Assembly (NCBI RefSeq): GCF_900110755.1
Contig: NZ_FOFF01000008.1
Location: 70,346-134,345 of the forward strand
Reading direction: 5' to 3'
From: Streptomyces sp. yr375
GTDB lineage: Bacteria; Actinomycetota; Actinomycetes; Streptomycetales; Streptomycetaceae
DNA length: 64,000 nt
Positions 1 to 8,860 of the stretch are shown here, one piece after another; within the stretch, counting starts at the first letter, position 1, and every line of letters begins with the position of its first letter. The position numbers were made by a program, and so were the translations under genes. Below the pieces are notes generated by a model, which saw only the letters and a program-made list of their open reading frames with translations, had not been told where the DNA came from and did not search any database.

Positions 1-674
1 ACGTCCTCGGCTTCGATGTCGTCTGCGTCGACGTCGTCCTCGAAGTCCGTCTCGGCGTTGACGGCGTCGGCGTCCGCGGCGTTCTGCGAGCGACCGGGGT
101 TGGCCTTCGCCTCGGCCTTGCGGGCCTCCTGCGCCTGCCGGGCCTCGGCCATCGCCTCGGTCTTCTTCTTGTGCGGACCGAGAACCATGATCATGTTTCG
201 GCCGTCCTGCTTCGGGTTCGACTCGATGAACCCGAGGTCCTGGACGTCCTCCGCGAGACGCTGCAGCAGTCGGTATCCCAGCTCGGGACGGGACTGCTCA
301 CGACCGCGGAACATGATCGTGATCTTGACCTTGTCGCCCTGCTTGAGGAACCGGACGACGTGACCCTTTTTGGTGTCGTAGTCGTGCGGGTCGATCTTCG
401 GCCGGAGCTTCATCTCCTTGATGACCGTGTGCGCCTGGTTCTTGCGCGCCTCACGGGCCTTCATGGCCGACTCGTACTTGAACTTGCCGTAGTCCATGAG
501 CTTGCAGACCGGCGGGCGGGCGGTCGCCGCGACCTCGACCAGGTCCAGGTCGTACTCCTGCGCAAGCTCCAGTGCCTTGGCCAGGGGGACGATGCCCACC
601 TGCTCGCCACTGGGACCGACAAGTCGCACCTCGGGAACGCGAATCCGGTCGTTGATGCGGGGCTCGGCGCTGAT
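1..674 (-). CDS. infC: Translation initiation factor IF-3, 3' end cut by window edge
   Basis: IF-3 binds the 30S subunit, prevents 70S association and polices start-codon choice. The reading frame shows the IF3 N-domain ([13 protein letters not shown] near the start), the linker and C-domain motifs ([32 protein letters not shown]), and then an acidic, Ala/Asp/Glu-rich tail typical of Streptomyces IF-3. The frame runs off position 1, so a few C-terminal codons are missing. I place the start at an ATC codon (672-674) because GAGGAGG lies 4 nt upstream and there is no ATG/GTG/TTG in a sensible place. The only upstream in-frame alternative, a GTG at 759-761, sits on the T-tract of a terminator-like hairpin. 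Rare non-NUG starts are characteristic of infC and allow autoregulation. Confidence 0.93.
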   Translation of the reverse strand, partial: MSAEPRINDRIRVPEVRLVGPSGEQVGIVPLAKALELAQEYDLDLVEVAATARPPVCKLMDYGKFKYESAMKAREARKNQAHTVIKEMKLRPKIDPHDYDTKKGHVVRFLKQGDKVKITIMFRGREQSRPELGYRLLQRLAEDVQDLGFIESNPKQDGRNMIMVLGPHKKKTEAMAEARQAQEARKAEAKANPGRSQNAADADAVNAETDFEDDVDADDIEAED

Positions 675-760
675 GGATCCTCCTCGGTAGCACCACGCGG
701 CGGTCTGGCGGACGGCCGCGTAACGTCTGTGTTCGTTTGGCTTGTAACCACGCCGAAGCA

Positions 761-792
761 CAAAAAATGCCCCGAACGATCACATGCGGGGC
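761..792 (-). terminator. Terminator-like attenuator in the infC leader
   Basis: On the minus strand a GCCCCG/CGGGGC stem (6 bp, 769-774 with 787-792) with a 12-nt loop is followed directly by ATTTTTT. This is an intrinsic-terminator shape, rare in such GC-rich DNA. It lies about 90 nt upstream of the proposed infC start with no gene between, so it would act on the infC transcript itself as an attenuator. I infer the function from position only. Confidence 0.6.
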
Positions 793-848
793 TCCAAGCA
801 CTACCGGAGCACCGCCGCGAGGATCGCGGGGCGCACTACCGGGCGACT

Positions 849-871
849 CCATCGTCCGTACGGAACGATGG
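849..871 (-). promoter_or_regulatory. Strong hairpin in the infC 5' leader
   Basis: CCATCGT (849-855) pairs perfectly with ACGATGG (865-871), and an inner CCG/CGG pair extends the stem. It lies 57 nt upstream of the attenuator hairpin on the infC strand and could be the first element of a leader switch. A TAATCT hexamer near 995-1000 on the minus strand is a possible -10 box, but no good -35 is visible. Confidence 0.4.
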
Positions 872-1071
872 TGGCCGCCTGACCGGGGTGACCCGCAGCC
901 CGTGAGGACAGTCGGGTGGGAGCTCGGAAACTCCACTTGTGGGCCGGGCCCGCCGTGCTTGGGGCGCACGCGTGTCCGACCGGTCGTTACACGAGATTAG
1001 CAGCCTGCGCCAGGAACGGCGAATCCGGCCTCGGTACGGGCCTTGTCCGCCCTGCGCCTATCGTGTCCCAC

Positions 1072-1446
1072 ATGAGTGACACCTCCCCCGGCGGCTCCGC
1101 CGAGACCCCCGGCCCCGACTTCGACGAGATGACCCGCGACATCGCCGAGGTCCCCGCCGTCGAGGTGATCGTGACGGTCGCCGTCAACCTGATGAGCGCC
1201 GCCGCCGTGAAGCTCGGTCTGACCGAGGAGGGCGACAAGTACAAGGACCTGGACGAGGCCCGCAAGCTGGTGCACGCCCTCGCCGGGCTGCTCGACGCGA
1301 GCGCGACCGAGATCAGCTCCTTCCACGCGGCCCCGCTGCGCGACGGTCTGAAGTCGCTCCAGCTCGCGTTCCGCGAGGCGTCGCTCGTGCGGGACGAACC
1401 GGGTCAGGGCCCGGGCGAGAAGTACACCGGCCCGGTCTACGGCTAG
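1072..1446 (+). CDS. DUF1844 family protein
   Basis: A 124-residue cytoplasmic protein of unknown function. The conserved core (PAVEVIVTVAVNLMSAAAVKLGL, then a helical region ending in LKSLQLAFREAS) matches the DUF1844 family, which sits next to infC in many actinobacteria. The start is the ATG of MSDTSPGG. A longer in-frame reading upstream has no conserved residues and crosses the infC leader. It is divergent from infC, so the two share the roughly 400-bp intergenic region. No enzymatic motif is visible. Confidence 0.8.
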   Translation: MSDTSPGGSAETPGPDFDEMTRDIAEVPAVEVIVTVAVNLMSAAAVKLGLTEEGDKYKDLDEARKLVHALAGLLDASATEISSFHAAPLRDGLKSLQLAFREASLVRDEPGQGPGEKYTGPVYG

Positions 1447-1486
1447 CCGACCCGGCGTTCGCGCGGCTCAACCTCTTTCGTTCAGC

Positions 1487-2218
1487 TCAGCCTCGTACGT
1501 ACAAGGGCTCGCCCGGAGGCGTCGTCCCGGCCGGCAGCAGTGCCAGGTCGAGGCCGCGCACCAGGCGGGCCCTCAGTGTTTCGTCGGCGGCGAGTCGCCG
1601 GGCCACGGCTCGGGCGGCCTCGGCGGGGACGGCGGCCGGGTCGAGGACGAGGGCGAGGGTGCCGTCGGCCTGGCCGGGGCCGAGGTGGGCGGCGACGACG
1701 TCGGGTTCGGCGGCCACCGCGTCGCGGACCGCGCGGCGGACCGCCGGATCGGCGAGCGGGTCGGCCGTCGTACGGCCCTCGGCGAGCGCCAGCAGCGCGG
1801 GCCCGGTCAGTTCGAAGGCCACCGGTCCCGCCAGGTCGAGGACGACGGTGTCGGCCTTCTCGTGCACGGCGGCCTGGAGCGCCTGGTGCAGGGGTACGGC
1901 GACGGGGCGGGCCTCGGGGTCCCAGCGGGCCAGTGAGTCGGTGGACGTGAAGGCGGGCAGCGCGGTGCGGGCGCCGGCCTTCAGGGTGGGGACGGCCATG
2001 TCGCTGGTCTTCTCGCGGCGCAGCCCGTTCTCGTCCTCCTCGACCTCGCCGAGGACGGCGACCACGGGGACGAGGAGCCGGGCGTCCTTGAGGGCCGCCA
2101 GGACGGGTCCGACGGCGGTGCGGTCCTCGGCCCAGGCGGCGAGGGCCGCGGTCAGCCGGGGGTCGGCGGAGCCGTCGTCGTCGGAGAAGCCGGGGTCGGG
2201 AATGCTCTTGTTCGCCAC
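1487..2218 (-). CDS. SseB-domain protein
   Basis: A 243-residue protein with the SseB-type N-terminal fold (LTAALAAWAEDRTAVGPVLAALKDARLLVPVVAVLGEVE, then KTSDMAVPTL and ALPAFTSTDSLARWDPEARPV). These match the SseB/type III secretion-associated family common in actinobacteria. It has no signal peptide or membrane segment. I chose the GTG at 2216-2218 (ANKSIPDPGFSDDD) rather than the upstream in-frame codon at 2281, because the extra residues look like noncoding translation and an AAGG lies about 10 nt before the GTG. The biochemical role of actinobacterial SseB proteins is unknown to me. Confidence 0.78.
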   Translation of the reverse strand: MANKSIPDPGFSDDDGSADPRLTAALAAWAEDRTAVGPVLAALKDARLLVPVVAVLGEVEEDENGLRREKTSDMAVPTLKAGARTALPAFTSTDSLARWDPEARPVAVPLHQALQAAVHEKADTVVLDLAGPVAFELTGPALLALAEGRTTADPLADPAVRRAVRDAVAAEPDVVAAHLGPGQADGTLALVLDPAAVPAEAARAVARRLAADETLRARLVRGLDLALLPAGTTPPGEPLYVRG

Positions 2219-2379
2219 GGTCGTCGACCTTATCGGGGACCTTGTCGGCGGGATGCCGCCGGGGTTGTGCGGGGCCCGCAACGCGGCGTGACCGGTTTCA
2301 CGGGATTCTCAGCCTCCCCTGACCCGCCTCTCACGGCCGTCAAACGGGGTGCACAGTCGCCGCCCCGAGCATCGGCGGC

Positions 2380-3384
2380 ATGGAGTCCTCCGGAGCACGT
2401 CGCAGCCGTCGCGCCCGCCCCTCCCGGCGTCGTCCGCTGCTGCACATCGCGCTCGCCACGGTGGCCGTGCTGGGTGCGACGGCGGGCGGGACCGTGTACG
2501 TGAAGGCGCAGGCGCACTCGGGTACGGGAGCCGTATCGTCGGCTTCGAATTCGGCTTCGGCGTCGCAGCCGGGGGACGGGGAGGGGTCGGTGGAGACGGT
2601 GACGGTGCCCGAGACGGACTACGACGCGCTGCTGGCGTCGGCGATGAAGGCGGTGACCGTGCCGACGGGGGCGGCCGTGTCCGTGGCGGTGCTCGACCTG
2701 GAGTCCGGGGGCGGCGGCGCGTACGGCGAGGGGGTCTTCGACACGGCGAGCATCGTCAAGGTGGACATCCTGGCGACGCTGCTGCTCCAGGCGCAGGACG
2801 CGGACCGTCCTCTCACCGCGGCGGAGAAGGCGTACGCCACCGCGATGATCGAGAACAGCGACAACGACTCGGCGTCGGCGCTGTGGCGGGCCATCGGCAA
2901 GGCGGCGGGTCTTGACGCGGCGAACGAGCGGTTCGGGCTGACCGGCACCGCGGGCGGCGACGACATGTTGTGGGGGCTGACCCAGACCACGGCCGCCGAC
3001 CAACTCGCCCTGCTCCAGCAGGTGTTCGGGGACGACTCGGAGTTGAGCGAGGCGTCGCGGGCGTACCTTCAGGGGCTGATGGGGCAGATCGCCGTCGGGC
3101 AGCGGTGGGGGGTATCGGCGGCGGCCGAGGGGGCTTCGTGGGCGCTGAAGAACGGCTGGCTGCCGCGCAGCACGACCGGGTTGTGGGACATCAACAGCAT
3201 CGGGCGGGTGAGCGTCGACGGCGGCCATGCCTACCTGGTGGCCGTGCTGTCGAACGGCAACGCGACGCAGGCGGCGGGGGTCTCGCTGGTGGAGTCGGCG
3301 GCGGAGGCTGCGGTGTCGGCGTTCAGGTCGGTTTCGACGTCCACGCCGGCTTCGGCAGCGGCTTCCGCGTCGGCCGCCGATTAG
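2380..3384 (+). CDS. Exported beta-lactamase-fold serine hydrolase
   Basis: A 334-residue protein that starts with an Arg-rich stretch and one hydrophobic segment (about residues 20-37), giving a signal anchor. The rest resembles the class A beta-lactamase/D,D-peptidase-like hydrolase fold. The SxxK motif is SIVK, with the catalytic Ser in DTASIVKVD. SDN is present in ENSDNDSA, and the third motif KTG is replaced by KNG. No omega-loop Glu signature is obvious, so cell-wall or ester hydrolysis is at least as likely as beta-lactam resistance. A Ser/Ala-rich tail ends at a TAG that directly abuts the TAG of the convergent mycosin gene (TAGCTA). Confidence 0.75.
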   Translation: MESSGARRSRRARPSRRRPLLHIALATVAVLGATAGGTVYVKAQAHSGTGAVSSASNSASASQPGDGEGSVETVTVPETDYDALLASAMKAVTVPTGAAVSVAVLDLESGGGGAYGEGVFDTASIVKVDILATLLLQAQDADRPLTAAEKAYATAMIENSDNDSASALWRAIGKAAGLDAANERFGLTGTAGGDDMLWGLTQTTAADQLALLQQVFGDDSELSEASRAYLQGLMGQIAVGQRWGVSAAAEGASWALKNGWLPRSTTGLWDINSIGRVSVDGGHAYLVAVLSNGNATQAAGVSLVESAAEAAVSAFRSVSTSTPASAAASASAAD

Positions 3385-4611
3385 CTAGTAGACCTCGTAC
3401 GCCTCGTGCGACGCGTGGGCCTCGTGCGGGTCGCGGGTGCGGCGGCCTCGCCACAGGGCGACCGCCGTCACCAGCAGTACTCCCCCGGCGCCGCCGGCGA
3501 GCAGTCCCGCACCGCTCGACGTGTCGCCGTCCGTCTTGGGCTTGTCGGGGCCGGGGCCGAAGTAGCGCTGGCCGGAGGCCGCGGACTGCAAGCCCTGCGG
3601 TTTGAGGTCGGCGGCGGCCCTGATCGCGGCGGCGGGGTCGATGAAGCCGTAGCCGCGGGAGTCGTCGCGGCCGGCGGCGGGGGCGTTGCGGGCGGTGTCC
3701 TCCAGGAGCTTCTTGATCTGCGCGGGGGTCAGTCCGGGGTGGGCGGCCTTGACGAGCGCGACGGCGCCGGAGACGAAGGCGGAGGCGGCGGACGTCCCCC
3801 AGCCTTGGTAGTACTTGTGGTCCGGGTCGGCGATGACGACGTCGACGCCGGGCGCGCTGACCGTGGCGTACCAGCGGCGGGTGGAGAACGAGGCGCGGGT
3901 GCCGTAGCGGTCGACGGCGGTCGCGGCGATGACGCCCGGGTAGGCGGCCGGGTACGAGATGTGGTCGCCCTTCTCGCCGCCGTTGCCGGCCGAGGCGACG
4001 ACGACCGAGCCCTTCTTCAGCGCGTACTGGACGGCCTCGTCCTCGGCGGGTTCGGGGTGGGCGGAGGCGGAGTCGTCGCCGAGGGAGAGGTTGATGACGT
4101 CGGCGCCCTGGTCGGCGGCCCAGCGGATGCCTTCGGCGAGGGCGTTGCCGCGGGTGTTGCGGGCCTTGGTGCGCTGCGGGTCGCCGTCCTCCAGGATCAC
4201 CCGGACGGGGAGGATCTTCGCCTCAGGGGCGATGCCGAGGACGCCGTCGTCGTTGTCGTAGCCGTGGCCGTGACCTGCGATGATGCCGGCCATCGCGGTG
4301 CCGTGGCGGGCCCAGGACCGGTCGCCGGGGACGGCTCCGAAGCCGACCATGTCCTTGCCGGCGAGGACGTTGCCGTCGAGGTCGGGGTGGTCGGCCTCGA
4401 CGCCGGTGTCCAGGACGGCGACGGTGATGCCCTGGCCCTTGGTGGTCTGCCAGACCTCTTGCGTGTGCAGGGCGTCCAGGGCCCACTGCTGGCTGCGGAT
4501 GCTGTCGGCGTAGGCGGTGGTGGGCGGCACAAGGGCGACGGCGGCGGCGAGGAGGCAGCACAGGATCCCGGCCCTGCGGGTGGTCGCCGTCCGGGTCGTG
4601 CGGGGGCTCAT
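3385..4611 (-). CDS. Mycosin-like membrane-anchored subtilisin protease (S8)
   Basis: A 408-residue secreted serine protease. It has a signal peptide (about residues 12-35) and then the subtilase triad: Asp in AVLDTGVEADHPDL, His in RHGTAMAGIIAG, Ser in GTSAASAF. The oxyanion Asn is in SAGNGGEKG. A C-terminal transmembrane helix is followed by a short basic tail, the architecture of type VII secretion mycosins (MycP), although no ecc genes are present in this window. The ATG overlaps the stop of the upstream gene (ATGA at 4608-4611), so the two are translationally coupled and probably function together at the membrane. Confidence 0.88.
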   Translation of the reverse strand: MSPRTTRTATTRRAGILCCLLAAAVALVPPTTAYADSIRSQQWALDALHTQEVWQTTKGQGITVAVLDTGVEADHPDLDGNVLAGKDMVGFGAVPGDRSWARHGTAMAGIIAGHGHGYDNDDGVLGIAPEAKILPVRVILEDGDPQRTKARNTRGNALAEGIRWAADQGADVINLSLGDDSASAHPEPAEDEAVQYALKKGSVVVASAGNGGEKGDHISYPAAYPGVIAATAVDRYGTRASFSTRRWYATVSAPGVDVVIADPDHKYYQGWGTSAASAFVSGAVALVKAAHPGLTPAQIKKLLEDTARNAPAAGRDDSRGYGFIDPAAAIRAAADLKPQGLQSAASGQRYFGPGPDKPKTDGDTSSGAGLLAGGAGGVLLVTAVALWRGRRTRDPHEAHASHEAYEVY

Positions 4612-7370
4612 GAGGGGTGCTCCGAGGACTGCTGCGAGGGCGTGACGGCGGTCTTGCGCAGGCCGCGCTCGACGCGGTCGGCGAGGCCCTGCGCCTCGTT
4701 GCCGAGGCCGGCCTGGGCGGGGGCCGTGGTGGCGCCGGTCGCGGTGGCCGCGGGGGCAGGCTGCGGGGTGTCGACGTCGCGGCCGTCGGCCCAGCCGGAG
4801 ACGGCGTAGACGACGACGGGGGCGTCGGTGAGGACGGACACCGTCCACGCGGCGCGTTGTTTGTCGCCGAAGGCGGCGGCGACGGTGTCCTTCGCGGCGT
4901 ACGGGCGGGGCATCAGGTCCGCGCGCTTCGCCAGGCCCTCCGTCGTGAAGCGGGTGTCGAGCGCGCGCATGGCGGTGGCGTCGGCCTTGGTGAACAGCAG
5001 GCCGACGGTGGTCACGTAGCTCTGGGTGGCGTCGGTGTAGGTGGCGCGCAGGAGGCGGGTGCAGCCGACGGGGGCGAGGACCTTCTGCAGCAGCGGGTCG
5101 AAGGCGTCGGCGCAGCCGCTGTCCGGAGCGACGGCGATGCGCGTCCAGGTGCGGTCGGCGCCGCCAGGACCTGCGCCCTGGCCGTCGACCGTGGGCGGGA
5201 AGAGCTGGTCGACGGGCACGTTGTGCCACAGGCCGCCGGCGGTGACGTAGGCGCTGCGTTCGCCGCTGTCCCCCGAGTCCCCGACGAGCCAACTGCCGGT
5301 GACGGCACCGCCGATGAGCCCCAGACCGAGGACGACACAGGCGGCGGCCGCGGCGGTGCGCCCCCGGCGGCCGAGGCCGGGCCGGTATCCCTCGGGCCGC
5401 GCGAACGTCACCACGGGGCGCGTGGTGCCGTGGCTACCGCCGGGTGCCATGGGAGCGCTCCAGGAAAGGGCGGGGTCGGGTCCGCCGGGCACGTTCGGGG
5501 CGACGTCGGGCCGCCGCGGTACCTCGGGCTCGGCCTGCCGCAAGGCGGCACCCGGGCTCCAGGCCGGCCACCCGTCCACCTCCGGCGCGCCCTGCCGTTC
5601 GCCGCCCGCAGGCTCCGCCTCCTGCCGCTGTGGCCCGGGCGCGGGCACCCAACTCCGCGGCAGAGGCGACCAGCCACTCTCAGCCACGGACGCAGACCCA
5701 CCGTCGGCCCCGACACCCGCGACACCACCGGCCCGAACGTCGTCGCCGGAGACATCCGAGCCAACGGGGCGAGGAACACCCGAACCAGCCCCGAGAGGCC
5801 TGTCCGGGCCGGTGCCACCCGGGGATTGACGAGACCCAGAACCACCAGAACCAAAGGGCCGGGGGCCGGCCGAACCCGACACATCAGGCTCAGCGGTACG
5901 GGAGGGGGGCGCGCCGAAGGAGCGGAAACCGGCGGCCGAGGCGACCGGGCCCGAGACGTCAGGGGCGTTGACGTGGGAGGGGGGCGCGCCGAAGGGACGG
6001 GTAGCGGCAGCCGAGGCGGCCGGACCGGAGGCATCCACGGCAGCGGCACGGGGGACGGCCGAGTCAGCGGGACCCGACGCGCCCGGGGCAGCGGCGCGGG
6101 AAGGGGGCGCGCCGAAGGAGCGGGAAGCGGGCGAGGCAGCCGGGCCTGAAGCCTCGGGGGCAGCGGCACGGGAAGGGGGCACGCCGAAGGGGCCGGAAGC
6201 GGGCGAGGCGGCCGGGCCTGGAACCTCCGGAGCAGCGGCACGCGAAGGCGGCGCGCCAAAGGGGCCGGAAGCAGGCGAGGCAGCCGAGCCCGGAACCTCC
6301 GGAGCAGCGGCACGCGAAGGGGGCGCGCCGAAGAAGCCGGAGTCCGTTGTGGCGGCGGGAGCCTGGGGGCCGCCGTCCGAGGCGGCGGGCGTGTCGGCGG
6401 AACGGGGTGTCGGCCTGGTGGCGCGGGGTGCTCGGCGGAAGTCGTGGGGTGGGGCGGAGCGGGGGGCGTTGGCAGCGGACGGGCGCTCTTCGGCTCGCGC
6501 CGACGTCCCCGTGTCGCCGCCTCGCGGGGGCGAGGTGGGCCGGGGCGGCAGCGGCGGGGTGTCCGGGAAGCGGGCCGACGCGGGCGGCGGGGGCTCGGTC
6601 ATGTCGTCCGTGCGGTGGGCCCGCGGGGCGGTGCGGGGAATGGGGGGAACCGTGCCCGAGGCGGCACGAAAGCCGTCCCCGGCTGCGCCTCCGCCCCCGG
6701 CGACCGGCGCTCCCGCCGGGGACCCGGCCTCCCGGCGCGCAGCCTGCGGCCCAACCGGACCTGCGCCCGCCCCACGCTGACTCTCCGGCTCCGCCGGACC
6801 ATCGGATGCCGTGCGGGCGGCTCCGCCCACGGTCGGACGGTCGGTCGACCAACGCGCGGACTCCTGACCCACCGGACCAGCAGCTCCGCCCACCGCCGGG
6901 TCGTCGGGCGACCAACGCGCAGAGTCCTGCCCCACCGGACCGGCAGCCCCCCGACGGGAATCCTGCCGCCCGCCCGAGACCGTAGCCGCCCCACCCGCGG
7001 GCCCCTGCCCCACCGGACCGGCAGACACCGGGCGGGCAGACACCGGGCGGGCAGCTCCACCCACCGCCGGGTCGTCGGGCGACCAACGCGCAGAGTCCCG
7101 CTCCACCGGACCGGACGTCCCCTGGCCTGCAAGTTCCCGCTCCGGCGGGCCGGTAGGCACCCAGCCTGCCGACTCCCGCTCCACCGGGTCGGAAGGCGCC
7201 CAGCCTGCTGGCTCTCGCTCCACCGGGTCGGAAGGCGCCCAGGCTGGCGAATCCCGGTTCGTGGGGGCCGTGGTCCACCAGTTGCCCGGGCCTCGTTCGG
7301 CCGGGGCTGGGGGTGTGGGTGGGGTGGTCGGGCGTGGGGGGATGGAGGTGCGGCGTGCTTCTGTGCTCAT
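4608..7370 (-). CDS. Large Pro/Ala-rich repeat membrane protein, partner of the mycosin
   Basis: A 920-residue protein in three parts. The first roughly 650 residues are low-complexity and cytoplasmic by prediction. They contain degenerate N-terminal repeats (APSDPVERE, WSPDDPAVGGAA) and about six 24-residue repeats (core FGAPPSRAAAPE). One transmembrane helix follows (TAAAAACVVLGLGLIGGAV). An extracytoplasmic domain of about 200 residues holds two Cys that may form a disulfide (DSGCADAF, PVGCTRLL). The start is the ATG at 7368-7370 (MSTEARRTS). It is coupled to the downstream mycosin by ATGA overlap, so it may be a substrate or scaffold for the protease. No domain of known function was recognised. 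Confidence 0.72.
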   Translation of the reverse strand: MSTEARRTSIPPRPTTPPTPPAPAERGPGNWWTTAPTNRDSPAWAPSDPVEREPAGWAPSDPVERESAGWVPTGPPERELAGQGTSGPVERDSARWSPDDPAVGGAARPVSARPVSAGPVGQGPAGGAATVSGGRQDSRRGAAGPVGQDSARWSPDDPAVGGAAGPVGQESARWSTDRPTVGGAARTASDGPAEPESQRGAGAGPVGPQAARREAGSPAGAPVAGGGGAAGDGFRAASGTVPPIPRTAPRAHRTDDMTEPPPPASARFPDTPPLPPRPTSPPRGGDTGTSARAEERPSAANAPRSAPPHDFRRAPRATRPTPRSADTPAASDGGPQAPAATTDSGFFGAPPSRAAAPEVPGSAASPASGPFGAPPSRAAAPEVPGPAASPASGPFGVPPSRAAAPEASGPAASPASRSFGAPPSRAAAPGASGPADSAVPRAAAVDASGPAASAAATRPFGAPPSHVNAPDVSGPVASAAGFRSFGAPPSRTAEPDVSGSAGPRPFGSGGSGSRQSPGGTGPDRPLGAGSGVPRPVGSDVSGDDVRAGGVAGVGADGGSASVAESGWSPLPRSWVPAPGPQRQEAEPAGGERQGAPEVDGWPAWSPGAALRQAEPEVPRRPDVAPNVPGGPDPALSWSAPMAPGGSHGTTRPVVTFARPEGYRPGLGRRGRTAAAAACVVLGLGLIGGAVTGSWLVGDSGDSGERSAYVTAGGLWHNVPVDQLFPPTVDGQGAGPGGADRTWTRIAVAPDSGCADAFDPLLQKVLAPVGCTRLLRATYTDATQSYVTTVGLLFTKADATAMRALDTRFTTEGLAKRADLMPRPYAAKDTVAAAFGDKQRAAWTVSVLTDAPVVVYAVSGWADGRDVDTPQPAPAATATGATTAPAQAGLGNEAQGLADRVERGLRKTAVTPSQQSSEHPS
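5905..6335 (-). repeat. 72-bp in-frame tandem repeats inside the membrane-protein gene
   Basis: About six copies of a 72-bp unit, one of them degenerate, encode 24-residue repeats with the core GAPPSRAAAPE.SGPAASPAS. Copies differ by scattered substitutions but keep frame, so copy number could vary without disrupting the protein. Confidence 0.75.
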
Positions 7371-7650
7371 GCACCCCCCGTTTCCTCGTGCCCGGGCCGT
7401 CGTTCTCGTACGCGGGCCGACGTGCGCTTGCCCGGCGGCCCGGTGCGGACTCGGTGATCCGTCCAGGGCACGCATACCCGCACCGGTGGACCGGCATCCC
7501 GACGCGGCTGACCGGCCGGAGCCGTCCTCCGTGCGTGCGCGTCACTCTACGGCTTGTCGCTGGGCAAACGGGAACCAGTCCGCACCCCCCGGGGCTTCTG
7601 CCCGGAACGTCCCCCTACCCTGCGGTAATCCTGTCTGGCAGGCTGCGTTC

Positions 7651-8853
7651 ATGACTGCGCGCGCCGCCGACCGGGCCCGTTACGACCGGGCCACCGAGCA
7701 TCTCGACGCCCCTCTCGCGATCGTCGATCTGGAGGCGTTCGACGCGAACGCGGCGGATCTCGTCCGCCGGGCCGGCGGCAAGCCGATCCGGGTGGCGAGC
7801 AAGTCCGTGCGCTGCCGGACGCTGCTGGAGCGCGTCCTCGCGAAGGACGGCTTCGCGGGCATCATGTCGTTCACCCTCGCCGAGTCCCTGTGGCTCGCGC
7901 GGTCCGGGTTCGAGGACATCCTGCTCGCCTACCCCTCCGCCGACCGCCCCGCCTTCGCGGAGCTCGCCGCCGACCCCAAGCTCGCCGCCGCCGTCACCGT
8001 CATGGTCGACGACGTCGCGCAGCTCGACCTCATCGACTCCGCGCGCGCCGGCGGCGGTGAAGTGGTCCGGGTCTGCCTGGAGTTGGACACCTCGCTGAAG
8101 CTGCTCGGCGGCCGGCTGCGGGTCGGCGCGCTGCGCTCGCCGCTGCACTCCGCCGCCCAAGTCGCCGACGTGGCACGGGCGGTGGCGCGGCGGCCGGGGT
8201 TCAAGCTGGTGGGGATCATGGCCTACGAGGGGCACATCGCCGGTGTCGGCGACGCCCTCGCCGGGCGGCCCTTCCGGTCCCGGGCGATCCGGCTGATGCA
8301 GGCCACCGCCCGCCGTGAACTCGCCGAGCGGCGCGCCGCGGTGGTGCGCGCGGTGCGGGCCGTCGTACCGGATCTGGAGTACGTCAACGGCGGCGGCACC
8401 GGCAGTGTGCAGCACACCGCCGCCGAGGACGCGGTCACGGAGATCGCGGCCGGGTCGGGGCTGTACGTGCCGCGGCTCTTCGACAACTACACGTCGTTCA
8501 GCGGTCGTCCGGCCGCCCTGTTCGCGCAGCCCGTCGTCCGGCGGCCGGGGGTCGGGGTCGTGACCGTCCTCGGCGGCGGTTACCCGGCGTCGGGTGCCGC
8601 CGGGCCCGACCGGCTGCCCGTGCCGTATCTCCCGGAGGGGCTGCGGTACGACCCCCAGGAGGGCCCCGGCGAGGTGCAGACGCCGCTCATCGGCTCCCCC
8701 GCCGACGATCTGCTGATCGGCGACAAGGTGTGGTTCCGGCACGCGAAGGCCGGTGAGCTGTGCGAGCGGTTCGACGTGCTGCACCTCGTCGAGGGGGACA
8801 CGGTCACGGCGACCGTGCCCACCTACCGGGGCGAGGGCCACACCTTCCTGTAG
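7651..8853 (+). CDS. PLP-dependent amino acid deaminase/aldolase (alanine-racemase fold)
   Basis: A 400-residue fold type III PLP enzyme related to D-threonine aldolase and D-serine dehydratase. The PLP-lysine region is PIRVASKSVRC, followed by FTLAESLWLA, the GIMAYEGHIAG barrel strand and the C-terminal beta domain (GDKVWFRHAKAGELCERF), which carries the His/Cys metal-site pattern of this family. It starts at the ATG of MTARAADRARYD. No partner gene is coupled to it, and the next gene converges. The substrate cannot be read from sequence; D-threonine-like beta-hydroxy amino acids are the usual candidates. Confidence 0.82.
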   Translation: MTARAADRARYDRATEHLDAPLAIVDLEAFDANAADLVRRAGGKPIRVASKSVRCRTLLERVLAKDGFAGIMSFTLAESLWLARSGFEDILLAYPSADRPAFAELAADPKLAAAVTVMVDDVAQLDLIDSARAGGGEVVRVCLELDTSLKLLGGRLRVGALRSPLHSAAQVADVARAVARRPGFKLVGIMAYEGHIAGVGDALAGRPFRSRAIRLMQATARRELAERRAAVVRAVRAVVPDLEYVNGGGTGSVQHTAAEDAVTEIAAGSGLYVPRLFDNYTSFSGRPAALFAQPVVRRPGVGVVTVLGGGYPASGAAGPDRLPVPYLPEGLRYDPQEGPGEVQTPLIGSPADDLLIGDKVWFRHAKAGELCERFDVLHLVEGDTVTATVPTYRGEGHTFL

Positions 8854-8860
8854 AGCGGGC

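Noticed and set aside
759..761. GTG as the infC start
   Set aside because: It is in frame but overlaps the A/T tract of the leader hairpin and has no ribosome site; the ATC with GAGGAGG is better placed.
2380..3384. Beta-lactamase resistance gene
   Set aside because: SxxK and SDN are present but the third motif is KNG and no clear omega-loop Glu is seen, so resistance is not supported.
5905..6335. CRISPR-like or noncoding satellite repeats
   Set aside because: The 72-bp units are contiguous, in frame and encode a 24-residue protein repeat without spacers.
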